From Dactylorhiza incarnata (lineage: Eukaryota; Streptophyta; Magnoliopsida; Asparagales; Orchidaceae), in assembly GCA_033032865.1 (NCBI GenBank), contig JAWHQI010000064.1:4960001-5024000 (forward strand): DNA of 64,000 nucleotides, read 5' to 3'. The stretch's first letter is position 1; every line of letters starts with the position of its first letter. Positions 33,580 to 44,507 of this stretch are shown piece after piece. Below the pieces are notes generated by a model that was given only the letters and a program-made list of their open reading frames with translations, had not been told where the DNA came from and searched no databases. Both the position numbers and the translations under genes were made by a program.

Positions 33580-35199
33580 TATATATATACGAGTGATAAA
33601 CACGGGGCTCCGTCCCTACTGCCAATCACGATAGTACCCCGACTATACAGTACTCTGATTGTGATAATACCACGATTTTCACATTAATGTGAAAATAGTT
33701 ATACACCATTTTTTTATTTTTGTTAAAAAAATATTATCATTATTCATATAATATTAATTTTTTTATCATTACTTTTAATTGATTTTCATTATTATTTTTC
33801 AAATCAACTTTAATAAAATTGACATGTCTAATGATATTCTACCATAATAAATATAAGAGCTCTACTAAAAACTTTATTAATTTTATGAATCTTCATCGTT
33901 ATTTTTAATTTGAAAATATGATATAATTACTTAAATATGCATTGCATTTTATTTTATTTTAAATAAATTATAATATATATTAAGTCAATTTTGAATATTA
34001 AGTCAATAAAGGTACATTTGACAATTTTGAACGTTTGACAAAGGCAATTTTTAACTTTTCATACAATAAAAATAAATAAATATATATGAGTGGCCAGCTT
34101 CTAAAGATCTGGCACATTAGTGCGCAAGCATGTCGGATACCAACTTTATATCTGTGATATGATGCATACAAAAACCCACCAATAGCATCACTCTAAAGAA
34201 CTCTATAGACTTGCTGAAAATATTGCATTTATTAGTCTTTGCAAATTCCATCATATGAGTTTTATTATAATTTTCATTTTTTTAATAATTGAGCTCAGGT
34301 GAATTTAAATGAACATAAAATTGGAATATTACCGAGGCTTACTAAGTTACTAGTATAAATAATTAAATATATACTATATTAAAAAAAATAGATTGGTCAT
34401 AGCCCTTAAGTATGCTCATTAATTAATTTTAAATCATTTGGTAACAATATTCATGATCCAACAAAACTATAAAATAAATTTATAACAGATATTTAAAAAA
34501 TACTAGCGATGACGCACTTAATTCCTCTTCCGTAATGTGGTGGAAATACTTGATTTTCGCTGAATTAATGATCAAATATTATTGTCGCCACACACGGACA
34601 ACATAAAAGGCCCAACGCGTGACAACCAATAAGATTCATACAACAACAACACTCAAGCATTTATCCCACCATAGTGGGGTTGTCTTTCTTGGTCTACCCC
34701 TTCCCTGTTTAACATGCCCGGTGGCTAAACTCTCAAAACGCTTAACATGTGCATCTAATGATCTCCTTTTTACGTGTCAACGAATAAGATTCATAGCAAA
34801 ACAAAAAATGAAATTTACGGGACTTACCGGGAAAATATGTAATTTGATGACGAGCTTAGGATACTTATAAAGTGGGGAGTAAAGGTAGCATAATATTTAT
34901 ATCATAAAAATAATTAATAACATCCCTTAAAATCCTAAATAAATAATACATATCCTAATTCCTAGAGACTAGAGAGCGAGCACGATAAATTGGGCATTCG
35001 GTTTGGATCCTAAAAACCGTGGATTTTTATACTACTCGACGGTGCTGATGAAAAGGCACGCTCGCATCCGCAATTTCCTACTAATAAGAGCGGCGATGAG
35101 CGGCCAATAGTCAAGAGGCCGAAAGAGTTTGCCGGAGACTGTAAGCTCTCCGTCGGCGCAAATTCTCCCTAATTTCCTGCTACCTTGCTCGTAACGCTG
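33580..35199. other. AT-rich intergenic sequence upstream of the 159-aa gene
   Basis: I see no coding region or clear mobile element from 33580 to about 34960. The last 200 bp before 35200 become GC-richer and probably hold the promoter and 5' leader of the gene at 35200. Confidence 0.5.
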
Positions 35200-35679
35200 A
35201 TGTCAACTCTCGGCAACACCCTCCCCACCACACCAAACAGCGATTTCAAGCTTCGCCACTGGCGATCGCCGCCTGTTCCCCGACCGCCCTTTCTCCTTCG
35301 AAAGGATCCCGCCCTACCGGCGTCGCTCAACCTCCGCCCAGACGCGAATAGCGATCTTGAGCACAGTAATTGGAACTCCGACACAGGCCCTCGTGATGGC
35401 TACACAAGCATCCGCGACCTCCTGGTCTCCTCACCACGGAGCTGCGTCGCCTCGCCGACCGCCACCGGATGCGAGATCCAGATCCGAAACCCGCTGGTTA
35501 AGCAGGCGGTATATGCCTACCTCCAGCTGACGCCTTCTTGCACCGGATCCTCCTCCAGCCAAAATCGTCCTCTCCGGCGGCTCTTCGCAGCCATCAAAGC
35601 CGCCTTCCGGCCGCTCCGCCGCTGCTTCGAGTTCATCGGACGGCTTCTCTGCTGTGCAGACGCCAGCGGCTTACGGTGA
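35200..35679 (+). CDS. plant protein of unknown function (159 aa)
   Basis: A single open exon from ATG 35200 to TGA 35677. Base composition rises sharply over the ORF (GC-rich, codon-like), unlike the AT-rich flanks. The protein has a Pro/Ser-rich N-terminus, then a central block GYTSIRDLL-x-SSP, then EIQIRNPLVKQAVYAYLQ, and a basic/hydrophobic C-terminus (RRLFAAIKAAFRPLRRCFEFIGRLL). The RNPLVKQA-AYLQ block resembles a short plant protein family that I remember only as uncharacterised, so I give no function. No signal peptide is obvious. It converges on the HVA22-like gene with about 290 bp between stop codons. Confidence 0.62.
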   Translation: MSTLGNTLPTTPNSDFKLRHWRSPPVPRPPFLLRKDPALPASLNLRPDANSDLEHSNWNSDTGPRDGYTSIRDLLVSSPRSCVASPTATGCEIQIRNPLVKQAVYAYLQLTPSCTGSSSSQNRPLRRLFAAIKAAFRPLRRCFEFIGRLLCCADASGLR

Positions 35680-35970
35680 TCCGATCGAGCTTGTCCGACA
35701 CTTTCATCTCTTATTCCTCATTTCCAACAAACAATGAATCGCCTTTTTCTGAACTTTTTTTTTCGCTGCTCAAGGTATCATGTAGATAGATAGAAGTTAA
35801 ATTTTCTTTTCTTTTTTAAATGTAAAATGGAGTGATAAAGTTCTTCTTCCTCGATTGCGGCCCTCTACAACAGCAACTAATTGTAGACAGACTGTTAGTT
35901 GACAAATACATTTCTTCTTCTTACAAAAGAAATTTTAAAAAAAAAATATGCACAGCAGAATCCTAAAAAT
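35680..35970. other. convergent intergenic region (3' ends of both genes)
   Basis: 291 bp between the two stop codons, AT-rich. It must hold both 3' UTRs and polyadenylation signals; no gene seen. Confidence 0.5.
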
Positions 35971-38900
35971 CTAATGGCGGGGACGGGATCGCCGATTCCC
36001 ACCTTGGACTGCGCGGAGGGCCTCTTCCATCTCAGGGCTGTAAGAGAAATCCTCCTTACCATTTCCAGACCGTCTGATTGCCAGGGGGTCATCTGAGCCG
36101 GATGATCCTGACCGTTTACTCTTCTGCGGAATGGAATTGGGGGAGAATCAAGAGCCGTCGGAGAGTATATATATGTATATTGATGAGGAAGAAGAAGAAG
36201 AGAAGGAATTGTACCTTGGAGTTGGAGTTGGATGATGTTATATAATGCAGCATTTCGAGGAAGAGAGATTGGCCTTGCTCGGTGAAGTTCTTGATGTAGA
36301 AGAGCAGGAGATCGCCGGCCCTGGCCCTGTAGCTCTGCAGCTTCTGCTCGATGTCCGGCTCGTGCTGAGTCACCAGCGGCCGGAGGAACGCCTCGTACAC
36401 CCACCTCGTGCCCTGCGCGCCAAACAGATTGACGTTTGAAGAATGTGATTGTCATACAGCTCGGAGAAGATACTTTTTTGTACGATTTCAGGAGAACATG
36501 AACTTGTACAGAATCCCTCGGCGGAATCCAGTTTAGAGTTCCCGGGAAACGCAGGAGGCCACAAAAAAGATAGAACTTGTGCTCGATGTCCGGCTGCTTT
36601 TGGCGGGGCGTTTTTGCTCCGGTGAGTTTGGAAATAGAATGCACATGTTTGGCAAGACAATGCTTATGACGGCCACCAAGAAAATAAAACTAGTTTTGAA
36701 CATTAAAAAAAAAAGATGAAGTTATTTAGGTGAGATTGTGCGTTCACAAATGACAGTTCATAACCACCATGTTCATGATCCTCGCCACTGTGCCAAATGG
36801 AATTTTAGGCTCCGTTTGATGAAATTGCCGCCGTCATAGAATGTATGTTTGGCATGACAACGGTTATGACAACCGTCAAAAAAGAAAACTAGTTTTGAAC
36901 ATAAAAGTGAATGAAGTTCCTTAGGTGAGGTCAGGGGTTCACGAACGACGATTCATAACCACCACGTTCGCGACCGCCACCGCCGTGCCAAACGGAGTCT
37001 TAAAGCTCTGTTTCCGCCATGTCAAACAGAGTGTTAGGGTGGGGGAGAGCGAACCTCTTCATTCACGGACACAAGAATCCTCATCCTACGGCTCAAACGA
37101 GTATGGGAGCCCACCTTTTTTAGGGAAACAAAAATCTCTGGTGTCACTTTTTGGCCGTTGGATAAGAATCATTTTCATCTGAACCACCAAATAAATATGA
37201 CCCCATCCGACTGTGGATATCCCGTTTCCTAATTTCCGGATATTGTGTGCGCCAGTGGCCAAAATAATCAAATTTTATATCTAAATTTTCATATTTAAAA
37301 TTTCTCAAATTTTTTACAAAATTATTTTTGATCCGAGTACAATAGTATATAGTAATACTTTATTTTTCAACCAAAATTTGATCATTTAACCGCCAAAAAA
37401 TAATGCAGTGGACCCAGCTCTACGTCCACTTCATATATTTGGTTAATGTGGTGACTATTGTGGATTTGTGTTCGCCCGTTTGCGAGCAAGACAGAGCGTA
37501 GACAGAGCGTCGACAGCACAACAATATTTAACTGGATGCGCATTGGCAGGCTTAGAATTATTTTGGCCCAGATCCTAGACGTGCACACTAGCAATAAGAA
37601 GCGGCCACATTTTTGCATGACGGGCCATAAAACATAAATGACACTTTTTTAGTGGTTGCCTGCAGTCGAAGAAGCCCGGAAGACTAATTTTTAGCATTCA
37701 AAGAGTTTTGTTGAAAGCTATTACTTTACCCTAGTTTTCGGGTGCCATAAGTAGATGAAAAACGCCAGCTTTGTCTCGCCGTATAATGGCAGCCTGCGCA
37801 TGGTACAAACATAAATCAGGAGTCAGGCATCAGAATTGGTTTGTATCAGTGAGTGCACATCAATGATAGATGCACACCACAAAATTATAAATGCAGATCA
37901 TATGTTCAGTAACGGAGGGTAATAGATGTGCGCCTATAATGAATAAATTTATCACTCACAACTCACAAGGGGATAAAATTGTCCAAGGAGCTCCTCTTGA
38001 AAGTTGAAACTCCCATCTCAATTATGTTCAATTCATATATACTATTAATTATCAAGCATTCTCTGAGTATGTATGATTACATTTTACACTAAGATTACAA
38101 AAGTCTCTCATGTGAATTTACAATTCATAATATGCATGCAAAAAATAATAAAATTTAATTAGATTTACATTTTTTTTAGAAATTATCTATATATATATAT
38201 ATTACAATTAACTTTTATTATAAATAAAGCTTATTAGAAACTAATTTTTATTAATTTTATAATTCCAAAATTCATTTTATATAGGAATTTGGAAATTATG
38301 ATGAGATTGATTTTCTGCGTTGATGAGAACAAAAAGATACGTACCATGAAACAAAGATGTCGAAAAACCTCTCAAAGATTGTAACGATGGCAACTATCAC
38401 CCTGCATTTTTAATAATAATAATAATATATTAAAAAAACAATTATTTAGTAGCTGAGATAAATGTATGTTGAGGGAGTCAAAATAAAATTATTTAATCAA
38501 AAGAAAATGTAAAATAAGACATGGAACACATCACGCAAGGAAATAAACGCCATAAAGAAATCAAACTCAACAAAATAATATAAGGGGGTATTAGAACGAG
38601 TCTACTTGGACCCGGCCCAAATGTCATCCAGGCAATGTAGGATCCGTTTGGCGCGCGCCGTTGGAGCTCCCGCACAATCCATGCTAAGTTGCCAACGCAA
38701 CGCCGGCGAGGTGACCAGTTTGTTTTTCCATCTTCTCTGCCTCCGTTCCGACGCAGCAGCCGAGCGAATGGAGTTTTGCCGCTGTTCGTGAACCCACTTC
38801 CCTCCCTCCGATCTGAATCTCCGGTGGCGTTCGTCTCCCTACCCAGCCGCCGCGGGAGTTCCAAATAGAGCCGTAATCTGAACCGTTCAAGGTTTCTATT

Positions 38901-40163
38901 TGACATTTTCCAACTGATAATCATAAAATACTGTTTTTTACAAAATATCATTTATTTTTTCTAATTACACGAAACAAAAGAAACAAAATTTAAATCTTGC
39001 TAGTAAGATTAGAACTTTGGACCTCGTTGTCTACTTTGAATTAAGATGTGAACGCGGTGGTTATGAACCAACGTTCGTAAATATCTCACCTCACCTAGGT
39101 TTTGTTTGACACTGTTTTTTTACTCCGATGAGTTTAGTCAAAAACTTCATTATAATAGAATGTATGTTTGGCAAGACAAAGGTTATGACCGATATGCAAG
39201 AAAATGAACTAATTTCGAGCATAAAATGCATGAATTTTTTAGGTGAGATCGAGCGTTCACGAACGATGATTCATGACCACCGCATTCACGACTGCCACCA
39301 CCGCACACCGCACAAAACGAAGCCCTAATAAACTTCATTCACTTTTATGTTCAAAACTAGTTTTTTTTTCTTGATCGTCATGCCAAACATACATTCTATT
39401 CTATGACGGTGGCGTTTTTGCTCAAACTCAAGGGAGTAAAAAGACAACACGGCACCAAAGGGGCGCCTAAAGGTCCTCCAAAACTCTCATTCATGTTTTG
39501 AATATAACTTGGAGATTATTAATATTATTATTTATTTAACATTTAATGTTATAGTCATTAGGATAACAATATTAATTTTGAAATATTATTTATTTGATTT
39601 AATGTCATTTTACTTTAAGAATAAATGTAGTTAGAATAATTAATTTTGACTATGACATTCTCCTTTTTATAGTTTATTAAATGATTAAGACTGAGATATT
39701 ATTTCACCTAATTTGGTAAATATTTAGATTACCTGATCTTGATCACTAATGTATTTAAAGTAGCTTAAGGAGATAACCATCAAATTAGCCGGCACTTACA
39801 ATAAACAACGAAAAATTAAATCGAAGAAACGATTGAAGAAATATTTCAAATCCGATATAGAAGAAATACTTCAACCAAATTCTCCCTATTCATGAATCTT
39901 ATGGAAGAAGATGAAATTACCAGTATTCGCACCAAAACAAGAGCTGCTGCACATCAATCTTGCTCCTCTCCATGAGCTTGAAGCACTCAAATGCCGGATA
40001 CGCATATCCGAGCACCAATCTACAAGAAAATTTAGTTCAATTTTGCTTTTATGAACACTAAATCATCGTATTCCATGTTAAGATCGGCAAAATCAAACAT
40101 CTCACGAAATCAAAAGGGGCAATCAACTCACACTAGAACTCTGGTTACAAATTCCCCTAACAT
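35971..40163 (-). CDS. HVA22-like protein (TB2/DP1, REEP/Yop1 family), six coding exons
   Basis: Exons on the minus strand are 40163-40132, 40019-39921, 38401-38345, 37793-37730, 36412-36215 and 36123-35971. They total 603 nt, 200 aa, stop TAG at 35971. All introns are GT-AG and the split codons agree (V11, W44, W63; phase 0 at the last two). The TB2/DP1/HVA22 domain covers about residues 10-100: LGYAYPAFECFKLME, FWCEYW, ERFFDIFVSWLPLYGETKLA, IYLWHPKTRGTRWVYEAFL. Its two hydrophobic hairpins insert in the ER membrane. An amphipathic stretch follows (AGDLLLFYIKNFTEQGQ), then a hydrophilic Ser/Arg-rich tail. Known members shape tubular ER, and barley HVA22 is induced by abscisic acid. Introns 2, 3, 4 and 1 measure 1519, 551, 1317 (between exons 4 and 5) and 112 bp, with MITEs in the large ones. 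It looks intact. Start choice: MLGEF... matches the family N-terminus. Confidence 0.93.
36600..36804 (+). mobile_element. degenerate MITE copy in HVA22-like intron
   Basis: Shares TTTGGCAAGACAA, AACTAGTTTTGAACAT and the GTTCATAACCACC block with 36808-36999, and abuts it directly. It lies in the intron between coding exons 4 and 5. Confidence 0.6.
36808..36999 (+). mobile_element. Tourist-like MITE (192 bp)
   Basis: Starts GGCTCCGTTTG and ends CAAACGGAGTC (inverted), flanked by TTA at 36805-36807 and 37000-37002. A 3-bp TTA duplication points to the PIF/Harbinger superfamily. It lies in an HVA22-like intron. Confidence 0.8.
38590..38890. other. GC-rich block inside HVA22-like intron 2
   Basis: About 300 bp with far higher GC than its AT-rich intron. 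Open frames on both strands have no recognisable domain. It could be an exon-like captured piece carried by a transposon or an inserted repeat. Confidence 0.3.
39098..39470. mobile_element. two MITE copies head to head (fold-back) in HVA22-like intron 2
   Basis: A plus-orientation copy runs to about 39326 (TATGTTTGGCAAGACAAAGG, then GTTCACGAACGATGATTCA). It is followed at once by an inverted partial copy (CACTTTTATGTTCAAAACTAG, then CATGCCAAACATACATTC). The two form an inverted repeat. Confidence 0.6.
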
Positions 40164-40189
40164 AGATCAGATCTTACAGATCCCCCAAT

Positions 40190-40281
40190 CTGCACAAGAG
40201 AGAAGGAGAATTGAACTAAAACTCCGTCGGCTTAGTGGAATGGCAACTGTATTAGAAACGAATCGATGGAGGAGGATATAC
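40190..40281 (-). other. probable 5'-UTR intron of the HVA22-like gene
   Basis: On the minus strand, a donor AAAG|GTATAT (40282/40281) and an acceptor with a strong pyrimidine tract (CTCCTTCTCTCTTGTGCAG, ending at 40190) enclose 92 bp, 27 bp upstream of the start codon. Confidence 0.5.
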
Positions 40282-40407
40282 CTTTCACGCCCGTGCAAAG
40301 TTGTTTGGGGGGTTTATTCAGCCGATGAAGGATTCGTATATCCTGCGGAGAAGAAGAAGAAGAAGCAAATGCGGGGAGACTTGAGATGCAAGAAATGCCT
40401 CCAATGA

Positions 40408-40417
40408 TTCTATAAAC
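40408..40417 (-). promoter_or_regulatory. weak TATA-like box upstream of the HVA22-like gene
   Basis: TTTATAGAAT on the minus strand, about 245 bp upstream of the ATG and 125 bp before the putative 5'-UTR intron donor. An ACGTG core (possible ABA-response element) lies at about 40586-40590 on the same strand. Both are short and may be chance. Confidence 0.3.
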
Positions 40418-40420
40418 TAC

Positions 40421-42158
40421 AGCAAATTGCAGCTTCTTTTATTGTATTGCTTTGTAAAAAAGATTTGTAAAGCGGTCGTCTTCTTTGTATCATCATTGGA
40501 GAAGAAGTTTTTGGTAATGGCGTCAATGGCGGAGACGAGAGAAGCGGTTGCTTCCGAGCGACGCCTGTTGCGAAAACGAAATGTACACGTCGGGGGTTTT
40601 TTCTACGGGGCCTTTTTTTGCTTGTCGTAAGTACCCCGTGCTTTGGATAAAAAAGGGGTGGAAATGGGAGGGTAATTTTGTCAGATCGTAAATCTCCCGT
40701 TATGATTTCTCGGGCATCTGCCCCGTACGGATTTTCGCGTGCGGAGTTAGGAAGATTGCGGCAGGGCGTTGCGGGGCCCGGTCCGGTCTAGAAGCTTTTG
40801 GTTGAAGTTTTGAACCGGTATTCTGAGAAGGTGGTTCAGTTGCTTCAGCGTGGACCAAATGTTGCTTCCATCTTTCTATCAATGGATTGGTGGAGTTTGG
40901 TTGAATGTTTGTTGATTTTTTTAGCCAAGGAATCTTGGATAAAGTCAGTTTATAATTAAATTTTTTGAATATTCAAACCTCCCTCTATTTTTTATAATTA
41001 ATGACAACTATAAATAACTCCTATTAAATGTAAAAAAATAATCAAATATTGGAGCTTCGGCCCGGTGAGAAATATCAAAAATATTATTTTAAGCTTCATT
41101 TTTCACTGATCCGGCTATGTTTGTTTGGGCATTTTTGCTCCGTTCCAAAATATTATTTTGACCTTCTTTGAGACCGCAATCACCCCCTTCATTTCCCATA
41201 GGTACATTGTCAACCCTCTCATTATCACCGCTCCAACTCTCACCATCGAAACAAACTAATCATGTGGCTCTGTTTGTTTCAGCTGTTATGTTTTGGAGTA
41301 TTGAGAATGTGAACGATGAGAAAGGAGGGAGGGGGCTACGATGACGTTGAAGGACAAAAATGTCATTGTTGAGCGTTAAGAATGAAGAATGGAAGTTTAT
41401 CAAACATGTATTTTCAACCGGGCATTTTTTTCTACCGAAAATGAAGAAGAAGAAAACGACAAAACAAACAAAGCCTGATAAATGAGAGCGAGCCTCTCAG
41501 ACACGTAATTTTTTATATGTCCGACGCACAATGAAGATGGTGCGTTGGACGTATTTTTTTTCCAATAAATACATTTATTTTCTTACATTTATATTTTTGG
41601 AAAATAAGTTGGTAAAAACAGCACTTGAGAAAAAAAATTGCAACTGTAATTTATAGGAAAAATATGTTCACGCGCCATCCTCATTGCACATTGGATCTAT
41701 ACAAAAATTTTCCCTCAAATACACCCTAATCTCTTATTTTAATATCACAAAAAGATTTTATTTATTTATTTTATGCTTCATTTAATTTCTCTCTAATTTC
41801 CTTGAACCAAATATATCCTAAGAGATAATAAACATCAAATCTTATGCATTTTAGTCAAAAAATAATTTAATGCGAATATAAAAAAAATCACTTCATATAA
41901 TAGTTTGACCAACAAACCTATATATTCCCGTCCTTGAACAAGAGGTGTTTGGTTAGTACGTGCGTTAGTTAAAGCTTCCACATGGGTCAAATTTTATAAT
42001 TAGTTGTTGATAATAATCATTTTAATATTAAATTATTATTTTTTGTGAATTTTCTCGATTGAGTTATTCAACCAAGACTAATCCCTCCACCGTTACATCT
42101 AAGCTGTCTTGTGTTGATAACTTCATGTGATGCTATGATAGGAAATTAGTATTAATTA
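40421..42158. other. upstream intergenic sequence, AT-rich
   Basis: I see no gene. The first few hundred bases are the presumed promoter of the HVA22-like gene. One MITE-like unit is listed separately at 41266-41475. Confidence 0.5.
41266..41475. mobile_element. MITE-like unit with 15-bp inverted ends
   Basis: Starts GGCTCTGTTTGTTTC and ends AAACAAACAAAGCC, an imperfect inverted repeat about 210 bp apart. No clear target duplication, so superfamily is uncertain. Confidence 0.5.
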
Positions 42159-42369
42159 AGTTTTGTTTGGGTCATCAACACGGAGATTATGAACCGTCGT
42201 CTGTGAACGCCCGACCTCGCCTAGGAAATTTCGTCCACTTTTATGTTCAAAACTAGTTTTCCTTTCTTTGTGATGGTCATATCCATAGTTTTTGCCAAAC
42301 ATGCATTCTATGATGGTGTTGTTTTTGTCCAAAGTCACCAGATCAAACACGCCGTTCAAAAACGGAGCC
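42159..42369 (-). mobile_element. Tourist-like MITE (211 bp), reverse orientation
   Basis: Same family as 36808-36999, read on the other strand (CACTTTTATGTTCAAAACTAG, CCAAACATGCATTCTATGA). Ends AACGGAGCC; flanked by TTA at 42156-42158 and 42370-42372. Confidence 0.75.
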
Positions 42370-42372
42370 TTA

Positions 42373-42892
42373 ATTTGTTAGTTTCATAAACTCTAACCGT
42401 CTTACGCACAAATAAAATATAATCTAACTTTACTTTTGAGCACCGAATAGTCACTCGCTTGGCGAATTTCCTTCCGGTCCTCAATTTTTTTGAGGGTCAC
42501 ACTCGATCACTTAGATTTAAAATCCGAGTTAGACCATCCTTAGCAAATGATGATGGCGGCAGTGTACCCCTTCATTGGTTGGAGAAGAAGCATTAATTGA
42601 GTCGGCGTCTGCTTCTTTAGAAAAAAAGATGATTCCTTCGATTGGAGCTGTGGTGGTGGCCATTGGCGATTGAAGAAATAGAGTACATTCGCCACGAGAG
42701 GATTCTTTTTCCGTGAATTTAAGGAATTTGTAGGCTGATTTATCCACACAAAAAAGATTCGTCGATCGCACACGATTCTCCTGGACTATCATGGATAGAA
42801 GAAAAAAAACTCGGCTCGTGGTTTCATCTCTGATTGCCATTCTGGCAACTGCCCCTCGACAAAAAAAAAACAATTATAAATAGTTTGATGGA
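42373..42892. other. unassigned stretch before the Tat-like LTR
   Basis: A minus-strand open frame covers 42529-42873 but shows no known motif and no gene-like start context; I do not call it a gene. Confidence 0.35.
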
Positions 42893-43176
42893 AATGTTAG
42901 GGCTCAAGGTCCTTATTTTGAAAAGCGATCTAGAGACCTTGAAAAATGGGCTAAACTCTCCTTAATGCTTATGCGAACAAAATACAAGTTCACTAATCAC
43001 TACAACCTATCCCCATCCCAAATAAATTTAGGATTGCTTTATCAAAGGAACTCAACACGCTTGATTGTCGCGCGGTTCGCCACTCTAGCCGCCCAAGCAA
43101 GCCAACCGTCGTCGGCACCCCGCTACCAGCCGCCGCGCCACCCGACCGACCACCCGGTCGGCCGGCTTTGGCTGCG

Positions 43177-43480
43177 CGGCCGCAAGGGCCTTGCGGACGG
43201 CCGATTTGTCAGCCCACGCCGCGCGGCCAAGGCCGTAAGGCTAGCCTCCCGGCCGGCCTTGGTCGTGCGGCCGCCGTCCGCCTCGCACCCGACCGATCAC
43301 CCGATCGGCTGGCTTTGGCCGCGCAGCCGCAAGGGCCTTGCGGCCGGCAGACCGGCCGACCAAGACCACGCGCCCATGACGCGCAGCCAAGGCCGCAAGG
43401 CCGGCCTCCCGACCCGCCTTGGTCGCGCGGCCGCAAGGCCGCAAGGGCCTTGTGGCCGGCCGCCTTCCCGGCCTCCCCGG
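43177..43480 (+). repeat. GC-rich palindrome array in the Tat-like LTR
   Basis: GCCGCAAGG-G-CCTTGCGGC is a perfect palindrome at 43326-43344. Close variants occur at 43177-43197 and about 43436-43460. The flanking sequence is repeated with a period of about 150 bp. Confidence 0.8.
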
Positions 43481-43788
43481 GCCGGCCTCTCTCCCGGACA
43501 GTCGCCCTTCCTCGTCGGCCGACGTTCTCCGCCGATCGGGTTCTCCGTCGTGGCCGTACGATCGCTCCACGGTGTCTCTACCCTCCGATCGGAGCATAAC
43601 CACCCGCATAACTGCCCTTGTAACCACCCATTATGGGTGGGTGCGATTATCCGAAGTCGAGCCTGGTTACGTATAGAACAATACAAAATTAATACGCACC
43701 TTAAACCTTATAAGCCCGGTCTGCGCATAGCAATTATGGTGGTTACGGTATGCGGAACCGCATAACCACCATAACCACTTCTGGGACC

Positions 43789-43796
43789 TATAAATA
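43789..43796 (+). promoter_or_regulatory. candidate TATA box of the Tat-like LTR
   Basis: TATAAATA, downstream of the palindrome block and about 625 bp before the LTR end. Confidence 0.5.
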
Positions 43797-44420
43797 AGAT
43801 CACATGGGTCTCCTTCGATGGATCTGATTCGCTTCCTCCTTCCTCCTAAGTTTAAGAGAGAGAGAGAGAGAGAGAACTCTCTCCTCTTCAAGCCGCCCTT
43901 GAAAGAATCTTTAAGCACTTCGAAGACGGACGAAGATCTTCGTTCTCCTTCGAGCATTCTGAAGGTCGTCCAGCAGTTTGCACGCCAAGTTCCAGAGCAC
44001 ACCAAGTTCCAAAGCGCGCCCAAGTTCCAGAGCGCGCCAAGCTCTAGAGCGCGCCCAAGTTCGGGAGAACGCCCAAGTTTCAGAGCACGGTGCTCCCCAC
44101 CGCTGCAAAGAAGAAGACTGAGCTTCGAGAGTGGTGGCCTGTCACCCTCCGAACGTCTCTCTCGCCCCAAGTTGTAATGAGGAGCGGTCTGCCGCCCTCG
44201 GTCTCTCAAGCAAAACCTGTTAAGAAGCAACAAATAGTGAAGTTTGGTCGGCATTGTCCCGACCACGTGGTTTTTCATCCCTTTTCGGGGTTTTCCACGC
44301 TAAAAGGACTATTTGCCATCCATCTCGTCTCTCAGTAACTGATTGCGCGCTCGACTGCTCCCGGGCTAAGACGGTTCATTTTGAACCGATTTTAGGAGAT
44401 TCGAGTAGACCGCAATAGTT

Positions 44421-44438
44421 TGGTGTCGTATGTGGGAA
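44421..44438 (+). promoter_or_regulatory. primer binding site of the Tat-like element
   Basis: TGGTGTCGTATGTGGGAA resembles the TGGCGCCGT-TGTGGGAA type PBS common in Tat-lineage elements, with several mismatches. Confidence 0.6.
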
Positions 44439-44507
44439 GGAGTTCCCCAAAGCTCTAAAGATTCAGAAGACAGTATCCTCCACTCAGCGATACTCGTGAC
44501 TAGAGAC

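Larger units (their letters stand above)
42893..44414 (+). mobile_element. 5' LTR of a Tat-like Ty3/gypsy element
   Basis: The right end is placed at CCGCA (44414), six bases before the PBS. The left end is tentative (TGTTAGGGCTC at 42893). It contains a very GC-rich palindromic block (43080-43610) and a TATA box at 43789, followed by a C/T-rich leader. ORFs of up to 266 codons (42965-43765) arise from the GC-rich repeats and exist on both strands, so they are not genes. Confidence 0.6.

Noticed and set aside
35895..36644. 249-codon minus-strand ORF
   Set aside because: It runs across exon 5, intron and exon 6 of the HVA22-like gene in a different frame. The spliced model in the correct frame gives the real family protein.
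37382..37618. Minus-strand ORF ending in a peptide resembling copia RT (LGPLHYFLAVK)
   Set aside because: The similarity is a few residues at one end with no neighbouring RT motifs, and it lies in AT-rich intron sequence; treated as chance.
42529..42873. 114-codon minus-strand ORF before the Tat-like LTR
   Set aside because: No motif, no splice-compatible neighbours, and alternative frames are equally open.
42965..43765. 266-codon ORF and four other ORFs on both strands in the GC-rich block
   Set aside because: It lies upstream of the TATA box in the Tat-like LTR, is built of repeated palindromes, and stop codons are rare simply because of GC content.
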